From positions 3,861,001 to 3,925,000 of the forward strand of contig NZ_AP014637.1 in NCBI RefSeq assembly GCF_000829415.1: a stretch of 64,000 nt of DNA, in the 5' to 3' direction. Source of the stretch: Pseudomonas sp. StFLB209 (GTDB lineage Bacteria > Pseudomonadota > Gammaproteobacteria > Pseudomonadales > Pseudomonadaceae). Made by a program: the position numbers and the translations under genes. This document shows positions 8,338 to 16,466 of the stretch, piece after piece. The first letter of the stretch is position 1; every line of letters starts with the position of its first letter. The notes below the pieces were generated by a model. The model worked only from the letters and a program-made list of their open reading frames with translations. It had not been told where the DNA came from and ran no database searches.

Positions 8338-9084
8338 TCAGAAATCGTCGTCCTTGTCGAAGCGGCGCGCTTCGCGTTGCAACTGGTAGACAAAGCGCTC
8401 GACCTGGCGTTGTACCAGGCCGCTCATGTTATGGAAGCGTACGCCGGCAAAGGTCGTGTGAAAACGCTCCTCGAAATGCAGATAGCGCAGTTCCACCGGG
8501 GCGGTCATGGCGCCGAACGGAAGCTTGGCGATAAACCGCTCATAGACCTGGCCCAATTGCATACGGTCAGAAATGTCACCTTCGAAGCGCAGCTTGCAAC
8601 CGGTAGCGGAAATATCCAGCAGTTTGCCAACCAGAGGTGACTTGAGCTTGTCGCCGCCGATTTCGATATCGACCAGATGCGACAGCTTCAGTGCAGCGCG
8701 AAACGCATTGCGGCGCTGGTGATAGACCACTTCATCAGGCAGCGGGGTGCGATAGAAGCGTGCCTCGGGTGTGTCAATCAGGGTTGCGGGTGCGGTGGAT
8801 TCCCAGGCGATACGTACGCCGTCATGAAAGCCTTCGACGCGAAAGGATTCACCATTGGTCAAAAAACGTTCGCCATCGCGCGGGATCATTTCGTCCAGGC
8901 CGATGGTCCCGGTGTCGCGGTCAACCTCGACCAGGTAGCTCTGGAAGCGCTGGGCACGGTCATGGAAGGTAATGATCAGTGGATCGTGACTTTCCATCAG
9001 CAACCGCAGGTTGGAGGCAATTTCCAAAGGCGTATTGAGAACCTTTGGGGGTTGCGGAGCATCATCCGCGGCTAAACCATTCAC
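8338..9084 (-). CDS. flgZ: Flagellar brake protein, YcgR/PilZ (FlgZ)
   Basis: A 248-residue cytoplasmic c-di-GMP receptor that slows the flagellar motor. The N-terminal YcgR domain (about 15-120) is followed by a PilZ domain with RRNAFR (RxxxR, about 124-129) and DISATG (DxSxxG, about 158-163), the two motifs that hold c-di-GMP. It is the last gene of the minus-strand run flgA-flgM-flgN-flgZ, 82 bases after flgN, and probably shares the sigma-28 promoter before flgM. Confidence 0.93.
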   Translation of the reverse strand: MNGLAADDAPQPPKVLNTPLEIASNLRLLMESHDPLIITFHDRAQRFQSYLVEVDRDTGTIGLDEMIPRDGERFLTNGESFRVEGFHDGVRIAWESTAPATLIDTPEARFYRTPLPDEVVYHQRRNAFRAALKLSHLVDIEIGGDKLKSPLVGKLLDISATGCKLRFEGDISDRMQLGQVYERFIAKLPFGAMTAPVELRYLHFEERFHTTFAGVRFHNMSGLVQRQVERFVYQLQREARRFDKDDDF

Positions 9085-9166
9085 GTTTAAGCATCTCCAG
9101 GCAAAAAACTACGGCAACGCTGAATAAGAGCATTCTGCCATCACGCAGGGCGACTTGAATAGCAAG

Positions 9167-9634
9167 TTACGCCTGACTGAGTGGGCGAGGCCGGGCTCTT
9201 CCAGCGGTCGAACCGCGGTTATCGTACAGCGTCGGTGTGTCGCCGCCGTTCAGGATGCGCAATTGATGAGCGGTTGTCATCTGTTGCAACTGAATGAGTT
9301 TGCCGTTCTGCTCGTTGAGTGCCTGGCAATCGGAAATCAGACTGGCCAGCTCATCGCCTGCCTGCAGCAACTGCTCGCCTACCGCAGACTGGCTGGCCAG
9401 CTCTTCGAGACCGGCCCGGTTGGTCGGCAAGCCGAGGCCAGCCAGCACCTGGCTACGCCTGCGCCCATGCTGCTCCAACTGGACGACCAGTGCCTGCTTC
9501 TTCGCCAGCACCTGCTCCATCTCGGTCATGTCCCGGCCGTGCAGTACCAGCGACTCTGCCTGGAGCAGATCGAGCAACTGGCGTGTCGGGGCCATATCAT
9601 CCGTAATCATCTGCAGTAACGTTGTGTCTTGCAT
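9167..9634 (-). CDS. flgN: Flagellar hook-filament junction chaperone FlgN
   Basis: A 155-residue, largely helical export chaperone that keeps FlgK and FlgL soluble and delivers them to the flagellar type III export gate. Heptad-rich helices span about residues 5-125, and the C-terminal 30 residues are disordered and Arg/Pro-rich. It lies 42 bases downstream of flgM in the usual flgM-flgN order. FlgN sequences are weakly conserved, so the call rests on length, helix pattern and position. Confidence 0.92.
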   Translation of the reverse strand: MQDTTLLQMITDDMAPTRQLLDLLQAESLVLHGRDMTEMEQVLAKKQALVVQLEQHGRRRSQVLAGLGLPTNRAGLEELASQSAVGEQLLQAGDELASLISDCQALNEQNGKLIQLQQMTTAHQLRILNGGDTPTLYDNRGSTAGRARPRPLSQA

Positions 9635-9676
9635 CGCATGCTCTGGTTTTTCAAGCGTCCGGAGGATGCCTCGGCT

Positions 9677-9994
9677 TTAGCTCAAGGCCTCGAAGTTGAG
9701 CAGTTTGCTGGCCAGACGGTTGCTGTCCACGGTGTAGCTGCCGTCTGCAATCGCCTGTTTGAGCTCGGCAACGCGAGCGCTGTTGACGGTTGGCAGGTCG
9801 CGCAGTTTGTCAGTGATACCTTGCAACTGTTGAGCCTCGCTGCTCAGGTGAACGGATTCACCTGCATTTTTTACATTGGCACTATCACCGATCGTAGCAG
9901 GTACGTCGGTTTTGCCGGCTTCTCGGCTGTTGCCGGTGCGTGATGCACCGCCAAGTGGTTGTGAATTACCTAGTCGACTGAAATCTATGGGCAT
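9677..9994 (-). CDS. flgM: Anti-sigma-28 factor FlgM
   Basis: A 105-residue small protein that holds FliA (sigma-28) inactive until the hook-basal body is finished, then leaves through the export apparatus. The disordered N-terminus ([14 protein letters not shown]) carries the export signal. The C-terminal half ([11 protein letters not shown]...[26 protein letters not shown]) is the conserved sigma-binding region. ATG 9994 is chosen because AGAGG lies just upstream and a sigma-28 promoter ends about 38 bases before it. A longer reading from 10078 would run through that promoter. Confidence 0.95.
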   Translation of the reverse strand: MPIDFSRLGNSQPLGGASRTGNSREAGKTDVPATIGDSANVKNAGESVHLSSEAQQLQGITDKLRDLPTVNSARVAELKQAIADGSYTVDSNRLASKLLNFEALS

Positions 9995-10031
9995 GATCGT
10001 AAACCTCTGGGTGTTCTGGACGCTTGCCTTG

Positions 10032-10058
10032 TTTTCGGCCACCCAGGAAAAAACTTTA
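10032..10058 (-). promoter_or_regulatory. Sigma-28 (FliA) promoter of flgM
   Basis: On the minus strand: TAAAGTTT (10058-10051), 11-base spacer, GCCGAAAA (10039-10032). The -35 is a perfect consensus match and the -10 matches 7 of 8 positions. It gives flgM sigma-28-dependent feedback. Confidence 0.85.
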
Positions 10059-10179
10059 GGCACATTATGGCAATGCACGAATGCAGGAGCTGAAAAGTCG
10101 CCCCTGGCTATTCGGACCTGCCTGGCAGTCTAGAAAAAACCGCTGCCGCGCACCAGTATCAGATGCCTCTCGTTACCTC

Positions 10180-10938
10180 TCACATGGCCACTTCCACCTG
10201 TCCCGGGGCGGTAATCTGGGCCTTGATGACCTTGTTTGAATTAAGGTTGCGGACCCGGATCTGCTCGTTGAAGCCGCCATCGGACAGCGCCTCGCCGGGC
10301 ATGCGCACTGCCAGGCTGCTGCTGCGAGCGATGATCACTACATGGTCGCCTTTGCGTACCATAGCCGGTTGCTCGAGAAAGTTCGGTGACAGCACTTGGT
10401 CGACGACCGCTGGTCGGACCAGCTTCTGGCCAATTGCCTGGTCCAGGCTGGTCATATAGCTCAGACCCAGTGAGCTGATATCGCGCTCGCGCAGCGTCAC
10501 GTCCATCTCGCTGATGACGGTGTCACGTTTGAGCGGGCGGGTAGTGGTGATGACCTCGCGGTACAGGTTGACCTGGGCCGGCACAAACACGGTCCAGGGC
10601 GCAGACCCCTCGCAGCGGACTCGCACTGATATCCGACCCACCGGGCGCGGGCTCTCCAGGCTCGCTGTCAAATCCTTGTCGCAAAACGCCATGCGCATGC
10701 GCGGGTCCAGGGAGCGGACCTGGATTTCATGACGACCCTGAATCTGATTGGTCGTTAAATACTCTTGAACTGTGTACTCAAGAAACCCCTCGGTGACGCC
10801 GATAAGCTGTTCAGGCAGAGTAAAACTCTGTGCATTGCCCGGTGTTGTTGCGCAAAAAAGACTCAGCATGACGATTGCACCCAGCAGTCGGCGGGTTTCT
10901 AATGCGGCGTGTCGAAAAATTGTCGTCTTGGCATTCAT
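10180..10938 (-). CDS. flgA: P-ring assembly chaperone FlgA
   Basis: A 252-residue periplasmic protein with a signal peptide (hydrophobic LLGAIVMLSLFCATTPGNAQ, about 18-37) and a C-terminal SAF/FlgA domain (about 115-250, GEALSDGGFNEQIRVRNLNSNKVIKAQI). It helps FlgI polymerise into the P ring. It is divergent from cheV and heads the flgA-flgM-flgN-flgZ run; flgM also has its own promoter. ATG 10938 lies only about one base after the transcription start implied by the sigma-54 element, so the true start or the true promoter deserves checking. The next ATG, 23 codons in, would remove the charged n-region of the signal peptide. Confidence 0.93.
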   Translation of the reverse strand: MNAKTTIFRHAALETRRLLGAIVMLSLFCATTPGNAQSFTLPEQLIGVTEGFLEYTVQEYLTTNQIQGRHEIQVRSLDPRMRMAFCDKDLTASLESPRPVGRISVRVRCEGSAPWTVFVPAQVNLYREVITTTRPLKRDTVISEMDVTLRERDISSLGLSYMTSLDQAIGQKLVRPAVVDQVLSPNFLEQPAMVRKGDHVVIIARSSSLAVRMPGEALSDGGFNEQIRVRNLNSNKVIKAQITAPGQVEVAM

Positions 10939-10949
10939 GACGTATAAAA

Positions 10950-10965
10950 AGCAAGGCCCGTGCCG
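10950..10965 (-). promoter_or_regulatory. Sigma-54 promoter element before flgA
   Basis: On the minus strand CGGCACGGGCCTTGCT: GG (10964-10963), ten bases, GC (10952-10951), close to consensus TGGCAC-N5-TTGC. flgA is known as a FleQ/sigma-54-dependent gene in P. aeruginosa. The implied +1 is about 10939, immediately before the start codon. Confidence 0.6.
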
Positions 10966-11017
10966 CTTACCAAACCTGGTACGTGGTGAACGATGGCAGA
11001 GGTAAGGGGGTCAGGGC

Positions 11018-11950
11018 ATGGCGGGAGTTATGGATTCGGTAAACCAGCGCACGCAGCTGGTTGGTCAGAATCGCCTGGAGTTGCTGCTGTTTCGTCTGCA
11101 GGGCAAGCAGCTCTACGGGATCAACGTATTCAAGGTCAAAGAAGTGCTGCAATGCCCCAAGCTCACCATCATGCCGAAGTCGAGCAGGATCGTGCGGGGC
11201 GTGGCGAATATTCGCGGCGGTACCATTCCGATCATGGACCTGGCCATGGCCACCGGTTCGGCGGGGATGATTTCGCTCGAAAACTCCTTTGTCATCATTA
11301 CTGAATACAACACCAAGGTTCAGGGTTTTCTGGTGCACTCGGTCGAGCGCATCGTCAACATGAACTGGGAAGAGATTCATCCGCCACCCAAGGGCACCGG
11401 CCGCGATCATTACCTGACGGCAGTGACGCGGGTGGACAATCAGCTGGTGGAAATCATCGACGTCGAGAAGATTCTTGCGGAGGTGGCGCCGATCAGCGAG
11501 TCGGTGTCGTCGGGTGTGATCGATGAAGAGATTCATCACAAGGCCGTTTCGCTGCGGGTATTGACGGTCGACGACTCGTCGGTGGCGCGCAAGCAGGTCA
11601 GTCGCTGCCTCGAAACCGTAGGTGTCGAGGTTGTGGCACTCAACGACGGGCGTCAGGCGCTGGACTACCTGCAGGCGATGCTGGCCGAGGGCAAGAACCC
11701 CGAAGAAGAATTCCTGATGATGATCTCCGACATTGAAATGCCGGAGATGGATGGCTATACCTTGACAGCAGCGATCCGCAGCGATCCGCGGTTGAAGAAT
11801 CTGCACATCACTTTGCACACCTCGTTGTCTGGGGTGTTCAACCAGGCGATGGTCAAGAAGGTCGGCGCCGACGATTTCCTGGCGAAATTCCGGCCTGACG
11901 ATCTGGCGGCCCGAGTGGTTGCCAGGATCAAGGCAGCAGACCACAGCTAG
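11018..11950 (+). CDS. cheV: Chemotaxis coupling protein CheV
   Basis: A 310-residue fusion of an N-terminal CheW-like coupling domain (about 15-160, LLLFRLQGKQLYGINVFKVKEVL) and a C-terminal receiver (about 175-305). The receiver has an acidic pair in VDDSS, a phospho-acceptor Asp near 238 in MISDIEMPEMDG, and TSLSG where most receivers have a Thr/Ser-Ala motif. CheV links chemoreceptors to the kinase CheA and may buffer its phosphate. It lies 43 bases upstream of cheR and is probably co-transcribed with it. Confidence 0.96.
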   Translation: MAGVMDSVNQRTQLVGQNRLELLLFRLQGKQLYGINVFKVKEVLQCPKLTIMPKSSRIVRGVANIRGGTIPIMDLAMATGSAGMISLENSFVIITEYNTKVQGFLVHSVERIVNMNWEEIHPPPKGTGRDHYLTAVTRVDNQLVEIIDVEKILAEVAPISESVSSGVIDEEIHHKAVSLRVLTVDDSSVARKQVSRCLETVGVEVVALNDGRQALDYLQAMLAEGKNPEEEFLMMISDIEMPEMDGYTLTAAIRSDPRLKNLHITLHTSLSGVFNQAMVKKVGADDFLAKFRPDDLAARVVARIKAADHS

Positions 11951-11993
11951 GGGTGTGTCCCTGGTCGATTACATGATTTGAGAGGCGGCACCT

Positions 11994-12821
11994 TTGTCTA
12001 CGGGTAATTTGGATTTTGAGCAGTTCCGGGTCTTTCTGGAAAAAGCCTGTGGCATCTTGCTGGGGGAGAACAAGCAATACCTGGTGTCCAGCCGTCTCAA
12101 CAAGCTGTTGGAGCAGCAGGGCATCAAATCCCTCAGTGAGCTGGTGCAGCGGATCCAGAGCCAGCCGCGCAGCGGTCTGCGGGAGCAGGTGATCGACGCG
12201 ATGACGACCAACGAAACCCTGTGGTTTCGTGATACCTATCCGTTCGAGGTTCTGAAAAACAAGGTGCTGCCCGAGCAGATCAAGGCCAGCCCCGGCCAGC
12301 GTCTGCGTATCTGGTCGGCGGCCTGTTCTTCGGGGCAGGAGCCGTTCTCGCTGTCGATGTCGATTGATGAGTTCGAGCGTAGCAATCCTGGCCAGCTCAA
12401 GTCGGGGGTGCAGATCGTGGCGACCGATTTGTCCGGTGCAATGCTCAATAACTGTAAAAGCGGTGAGTACGACAGCCTGGCCATTGGTCGTGGTTTGTCG
12501 CCAGACCGCTTGCAGCGTTACTTTGATGTCAAGGGGCCGGCACGCTGGGCGGTCAAGGCGCCGATCAAGAACCGGGTGGAGTTTCGCCCGTTCAATCTGC
12601 TCGACAGCTATGCCAGCCTGGGCAAATTCGACATCGTGTTCTGTCGCAACGTGCTGATCTACTTCTCTGCCGAGGTGAAGAAGGACATCCTGTTACGCAT
12701 TCATGGCACGCTCAAGCCGGGCGGCTACCTGTTCCTGGGGGCCTCCGAGGCGCTGAACGGTTTGCCGGATTATTATCAAATGGTCCAGTGCAGCCCGGGG
12801 ATCATCTACAAAGCCAAGTAG
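11994..12821 (+). CDS. cheR: Chemoreceptor glutamate methyltransferase CheR
   Basis: A 275-residue SAM-dependent methyltransferase that adds methyl groups to receptor glutamates for adaptation. A helical N-terminal domain is followed by TTNETLWFRD, the SAM-binding IWSAACSSGQEPFSLSM and the catalytic-core block DIVFCRNVLIYFS. The start is TTG 11994, supported by GAGAGGCGG upstream and the absence of a better in-frame start. Its end is followed by REP-like repeats. Confidence 0.96.
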   Translation: MSTGNLDFEQFRVFLEKACGILLGENKQYLVSSRLNKLLEQQGIKSLSELVQRIQSQPRSGLREQVIDAMTTNETLWFRDTYPFEVLKNKVLPEQIKASPGQRLRIWSAACSSGQEPFSLSMSIDEFERSNPGQLKSGVQIVATDLSGAMLNNCKSGEYDSLAIGRGLSPDRLQRYFDVKGPARWAVKAPIKNRVEFRPFNLLDSYASLGKFDIVFCRNVLIYFSAEVKKDILLRIHGTLKPGGYLFLGASEALNGLPDYYQMVQCSPGIIYKAK

Positions 12822-12825
12822 GAGT

Positions 12826-12889
12826 GGTAGGATCGGTAGGATCGGTAGGAGCGACTTTAGTCGCGAATACAGCGAATACAGCGAATACA
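12826..12889. repeat. REP-like core flanked on both sides by 9-bp triplications
   Basis: Three tandem copies of GGTAGGATC (the third ends AGC) occupy 12826-12852. The core GCGACTTTAGTCGC (12851-12864) can form a hairpin. Three exact tandem copies of GCGAATACA occupy 12863-12889. A normal REP of this class would have one copy of each flank. Confidence 0.75.
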
Positions 12890-12898
12890 GTCAGCCAT

Positions 12899-12947
12899 CT
12901 GCGGGAGCGACGCCCATCCATAACAGGACCGGGCGCCGCTCCCGCAG
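12899..12947. terminator. Long inverted repeat, REP-type hairpin or transcript end
   Basis: CTGCGGGAGCGACGCCC (12899-12915) and GGGCGCCGCTCCCGCAG (12931-12947) form a 17-bp stem with one mismatch and a 15-base loop. It is followed by a short TTTT at 12951-12954. It could end the cheVR transcript and also resembles a REP pair. Confidence 0.5.
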
Positions 12948-13015
12948 CCGTTTTGGCTCTTGCTAACGAAAGCGCCGCGCTGAACGGTTGTCGCCTGCCG
13001 ATACTGGCAAAAAAA

Positions 13016-13031
13016 CGGCACCTTGTTTGCC
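13016..13031 (+). promoter_or_regulatory. Second sigma-54-like element upstream of flgB
   Basis: CGGCACCTTGTTTGCC: GG (13017-13018), ten bases, GC (13029-13030). The match is good but it lies about 110 bases upstream of the stronger flgB element, so it may be an alternative promoter or chance. Confidence 0.35.
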
Positions 13032-13127
13032 GTATGGCCCGCCTGGAGAGGAAAACTCTTGCCGCTTTTCTGGCAGCGGCTTCCGCCGACGGGCTCCAGC
13101 CCCCGGTAAATATGGCTTTTGAGGAAC

Positions 13128-13143
13128 TGGCACGCAGCTTGCT
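13128..13143 (+). promoter_or_regulatory. Sigma-54 promoter of flgBCDE
   Basis: TGGCACGCAGCTTGCT is a full consensus -24/-12 element: GG (13129-13130), ten bases, GC (13141-13142). The implied start is about 13154, 36 bases before the flgB ATG. Confidence 0.85.
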
Positions 13144-13189
13144 TTCTCAGAGCTACGAACATCAGGTCAACCGGTAAAGGTTTCCCGAC

Positions 13190-13600
13190 ATGAGCATCAG
13201 CTTCGATAAAGCACTGGGTATCCACGAGAAGGCACTGAACTTCCGTGCACAACGCGCCGAGGTGTTGGCCAACAACATCTCCAACGCCGATACCCCTAAC
13301 TACAAGGCGCGTGACCTGGAGTTTTCTGCGGTGCTGGCTGCCGAGAGCGAGAAGGCCAGCAAGGGCCAGTTCGCGATGAATACCACCAATGGTCGCCATA
13401 TCGCAGCGCAAGGGGCTGGCAGTGATCTGGAGGGCGTGTTGATGTACCGCACCGCCACTCAGCCTTCGCTGGACCAGAACACCGTCGATGCTCAGGTCGA
13501 ACAGGCCAGCTACACCGAGAACTCCATGAGTTTCCAGGCCAGCTTTACGCTGCTCAACAGCAAGTTCAAGGGCCTGGTCTCGGCCCTTCGCGGAGAGTAA
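13190..13600 (+). CDS. flgB: Flagellar proximal rod protein FlgB
   Basis: A 136-residue axial protein of the proximal rod, secreted without a cleaved signal by the flagellar export system. The N-terminal rod motif RAEVLANNISNADTPNYKARDL is intact, and the C-terminal helix (YTENSMSFQASFTLLNSKFKGLVSAL) pairs with it. It is first in flgBCDE, three bases before flgC, and is driven by the sigma-54 element at 13128. Confidence 0.96.
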   Translation: MSISFDKALGIHEKALNFRAQRAEVLANNISNADTPNYKARDLEFSAVLAAESEKASKGQFAMNTTNGRHIAAQGAGSDLEGVLMYRTATQPSLDQNTVDAQVEQASYTENSMSFQASFTLLNSKFKGLVSALRGE

Positions 13601-13603
13601 TCC

Positions 13604-14047
13604 ATGTCGCTGACCAATGTGTTCAACATTGCCGGTAGTGCCATGAGTGCCCAGACCACGCGTCTGAACACCACGGCCAGTAACATCGCCAACGCCGAAA
13701 CCGTCTCTTCGAGCATGGATCAGACCTACCGCGCCCGTCATCCGGTGTTTGCCACCGTGCTGCAGGGGCAACAGTCGGTGTCTGGTGGTTCGCTGTTTCA
13801 GGATCAGGGCCAGGCCGGCCAAGGTGTGCAAGTCGCCGGGATTATCGAGGACAGCTCTAATCTGGAAGCGCGTTACGAGCCTGATCATCCTTCGTCTGAC
13901 GAGAATGGCTACGTTTACTACCCCAACGTCAACGTCGTTGAAGAAATGGCCAACATGATTTCCGCCAGTCGGTCTTTCCAGACTAACGTCGAGATCATGA
14001 ACACCGCTAAAACCATGATGCAGAAAGTGCTGACGCTGGGTCAGTGA
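13604..14047 (+). CDS. flgC: Flagellar proximal rod protein FlgC
   Basis: A 147-residue rod protein. It has the N-terminal TTASNIANAET rod signature and the C-terminal NVNVVEEMANMISASRSFQTNVEIMNTAKTMMQKVL helix shared by axial proteins. It follows flgB by three bases and assembles with FlgB, FlgF and FliE. Confidence 0.96.
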   Translation: MSLTNVFNIAGSAMSAQTTRLNTTASNIANAETVSSSMDQTYRARHPVFATVLQGQQSVSGGSLFQDQGQAGQGVQVAGIIEDSSNLEARYEPDHPSSDENGYVYYPNVNVVEEMANMISASRSFQTNVEIMNTAKTMMQKVLTLGQ

Positions 14048-14061
14048 CGGAGAGATGAAAC

Positions 14062-14751
14062 ATGGCCGTTGAAAACGACGTATCCGCGAAATTCGTCAAT
14101 TCGTTGCAGAATCCGACCTCCACCAAGGTCGAGCAGAAAACCGGCACCAGCGCGCTGGGCAAAGACGCGTTCCTGCAACTGCTTGTGACCCAGATGAAGA
14201 ACCAGAACCCTCTGGATCCTCAGGACAACACCCAGTTCGTGTCGCAGCTTGCGCAGTTCAGTAGCCTGGAAAGCATGCAGAACCTGACCTCGTCGGTGGA
14301 TGCGATTGCTACCACCTACAAGTCTTCGCAGGCGCTGCAGGCGTCTTCGCTGGTCGGTCGCTCAGTGATGGTTGATGCGGGCAGTGTCTATGTGGAGGCG
14401 GGCAAGGGGCTGACCGGTTCTGTGGTTCTGCCAGCATCGAGCACTTCAACCAAGATCAGTGTGTACGACGCCGAAAAGAATCTGGTCGATACCATTGATA
14501 TGGGGTCGAAGTCTGCCGGTACGCAGAGCTTTACGTGGGATGGTCTCAAGGATGACGGTACTGCATTCCCGGCTGGCACTTATACCTTTAGTGCCAATGC
14601 CTCGATCAATGGCAGCGGCACCGCGTTGACCACCTACCTGCCGGCGACCGTCAGTAGCGTGAAGATGTCGTCCACTGGCGCTGACATGACCCTTAACCTG
14701 GCGGGCGGTAGCAGTATCGCGTTGTCCAAAGTACAGACAATCGGATTGTAA
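14062..14751 (+). CDS. flgD: Hook assembly scaffold FlgD
   Basis: A 229-residue hook cap. The conserved N-terminal segment DAFLQLLVTQMKNQNPLDP...FVSQLAQFSSLE (about 34-75) directs export and hook capping. The C-terminal part has the FlgD Ig-like/tudor fold with FTWDGLKDDGTAFPAGTYTF. It sits between the rod genes and flgE in the usual order. Confidence 0.95.
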   Translation: MAVENDVSAKFVNSLQNPTSTKVEQKTGTSALGKDAFLQLLVTQMKNQNPLDPQDNTQFVSQLAQFSSLESMQNLTSSVDAIATTYKSSQALQASSLVGRSVMVDAGSVYVEAGKGLTGSVVLPASSTSTKISVYDAEKNLVDTIDMGSKSAGTQSFTWDGLKDDGTAFPAGTYTFSANASINGSGTALTTYLPATVSSVKMSSTGADMTLNLAGGSSIALSKVQTIGL

Positions 14752-14779
14752 GAGCCGACCAAGCGGCGAGGAGTGGTAA

Positions 14780-16162
14780 ATGTCATTCAATATCGGCCTT
14801 AGTGGGCTCTATGCGGCGAACAAGAATCTCGATGTCACCGGCAACAACATTGCCAACGTGGCAACGACCGGTTTCAAGGGGTCGCGTGTCGAGTTTGGCG
14901 ATCAATATGCTCAGTCGATTCGTGGTACCTCCGGCAACGTCAACACTGGCAGTGGGGTAACGGTCAACTCTGTGTCCCAGCAGTTCCAGCAGGGCAACCT
15001 GACTACCGGGACCGGTAATAGTCTGGATCTGGCCATTAACGGTAATGGTTTCTTCCAGCTCAGCAACAGCGGCGAGAAGCTCTATACTCGTGCCGGCGCA
15101 TTCCACACTGATAAAGACGGCTATGTTATCAATAGTGAAGGGATGAACCTGCAGGGTTACAACGTTGATGGCAACGGTAATGTTGTAGTGGGTACGCTGG
15201 CGAACCTGCGGGTCGATTCTTCGAACCTGGCGCCGAGTACGACCAGTATGATCACCAACGTGGCCAACCTGAACTCCACGACCACTGCACCGAGCATCAC
15301 GACGTTCGACCCAACGGACACCAAGAGTTATAACCTCAAGTACGATACGCCTATCTACGACTCGCAAGGTAACGCTCATAAGCTGGAGAGTTACTTTGTC
15401 AAGACTGGGGTAAACTCGTGGTCGATGTACACCTTGGTTGACGGGCAAAACATTTCGCCAGCTGACCCGACCGCTCCGGTCGATCCGCAGTTGGACCGAG
15501 TGGACTTCAAATTTGACTCGGCGGGTAATCTGTCATTGCCGCGTACTACGACAGGTGATGTGGATGCTGCTGATCCAAATGCTCCGCAGCCTGTCAGCGG
15601 TAGCAAGGTCACCCTCAATGCTGATGGTACCTTTCAGGTCGCTGACTGGAAGCCGCTGATCCAGACCGGTACTGCCGCCAACCCGGTATGGGCTGAAAAC
15701 GGCGCCACGGGTTCGGCGACCGGGATCAAGCTGGACATGACCGGTATCAGCCAGACTGCGTCGGTTTCCGGTCTGATTACCCAGAGCCAGAACGGCTACG
15801 CTACTGGCCAGATCAGTGCCATGAGCGTTGACTCGACAGGTAATCTGTTCGCCACCTACACCAACGGCCAGTCGAAGGTTATTGGTCAGGTGTCGCTGAC
15901 CAGCTTTGCCAACGTGCAAGGCCTGGCCTCGGCCGGTGGCACCAACTGGCGTGAAACTTTTGCCTCTGGCGTGCCGGTCAGCGGTCCGCCGGAAACCGGT
16001 ACTCTGGGTTATATAACCGGCCAGGCACTTGAAGAGTCGAACGTCGATCTGACGGCTGAGCTGGTCAACCTGATCAAGGCGCAAAGTAACTATCAGGCCA
16101 ACGCCAAGACAATCTCCACTCAAAGTACGATCTTGCAAACGACTATCCAGATGGTTGGCTAA
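14780..16162 (+). CDS. flgE: Flagellar hook protein FlgE
   Basis: A 460-residue hook subunit. The N-terminal D0 helix contains LYAANKNLDVTGNNIANVATTGFKGSR, the middle is the FlgE D1/D2 region, and the C-terminus (LEESNVDLTAELVNLIKAQSNYQANAKTISTQSTILQT) closes D0. A strong terminator follows at once, so this is the last gene of flgBCDE. Confidence 0.96.
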   Translation: MSFNIGLSGLYAANKNLDVTGNNIANVATTGFKGSRVEFGDQYAQSIRGTSGNVNTGSGVTVNSVSQQFQQGNLTTGTGNSLDLAINGNGFFQLSNSGEKLYTRAGAFHTDKDGYVINSEGMNLQGYNVDGNGNVVVGTLANLRVDSSNLAPSTTSMITNVANLNSTTTAPSITTFDPTDTKSYNLKYDTPIYDSQGNAHKLESYFVKTGVNSWSMYTLVDGQNISPADPTAPVDPQLDRVDFKFDSAGNLSLPRTTTGDVDAADPNAPQPVSGSKVTLNADGTFQVADWKPLIQTGTAANPVWAENGATGSATGIKLDMTGISQTASVSGLITQSQNGYATGQISAMSVDSTGNLFATYTNGQSKVIGQVSLTSFANVQGLASAGGTNWRETFASGVPVSGPPETGTLGYITGQALEESNVDLTAELVNLIKAQSNYQANAKTISTQSTILQTTIQMVG

Positions 16163-16466
16163 TCGGCCTGTTCAAAAAACCCTGCTTCGGCAGGGTTTTT
16201 TGCGTTTAAGTGCAGCTGTTTTTCTGTAAGGCTGTTGTTGAGGAGTATGCGCTTCTCTGAGGGTTGTTCAATGAGCCCGTCTGGCTTTTATGGACGGCTT
16301 CAATATTTTAATTAATCCAGAACTTTCCCACTCGATACCCGGAAACTTCCGATTCTGATCAATGCAAGACTCGAAACTACAGTCTGGTCTCGCCATTGTG
16401 CATGCAGTCCAGCTGGCTGTTTTATCACTCATTGAGCAGAGCGCCATCTGGCGTCCGGGAGTTTTC
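16163..16466. other. 304-base gap between flgE and the hook paralogue
   Basis: After the terminator (16174-16201) there is an AT-rich patch (about 16301-16326, including TTTTAATTAAT) that could hold a sigma-70 promoter or a binding site for an AT-binding silencer such as MvaT. I scanned for sigma-54 and sigma-28 elements and found none. Confidence 0.5.
16174..16201 (+). terminator. Rho-independent terminator after flgE
   Basis: AAAAAACCCTGC (16174-16185), TTCG tetraloop, GCAGGGTTTTTT (16190-16201). A perfect stem with a T-run. Confidence 0.93.

Larger units (their letters stand above)
12822..13189. other. 368-base intergenic stretch between cheR and flgB
   Basis: This gap contains a REP core with triplicated 9-bp flanks (12826-12889), a long inverted repeat (12899-12947), and two sigma-54-like elements (13016-13031 and 13128-13143). 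Open frames crossing it are low-complexity readings through the repeats and are not credible genes. Confidence 0.7.

Noticed and set aside
10941..11017. Sigma-28 promoter before cheV
   Set aside because: cheV is reported as sigma-28-dependent in P. aeruginosa, but the best candidate (TATAAAAA-N11-GCCGCTTA) matches the -35 at only 3 of 8 positions.
12788..13177. 129-codon frame across the cheR-flgB gap
   Set aside because: It reads through the 9-bp tandem repeats (VGSVGSVG, TANTANT) and two promoter elements; no ribosome-binding site or homology.
16202..16466. Sigma-54 promoter for the hook paralogue
   Set aside because: Every GG doublet was checked for GC ten bases on; none fits.
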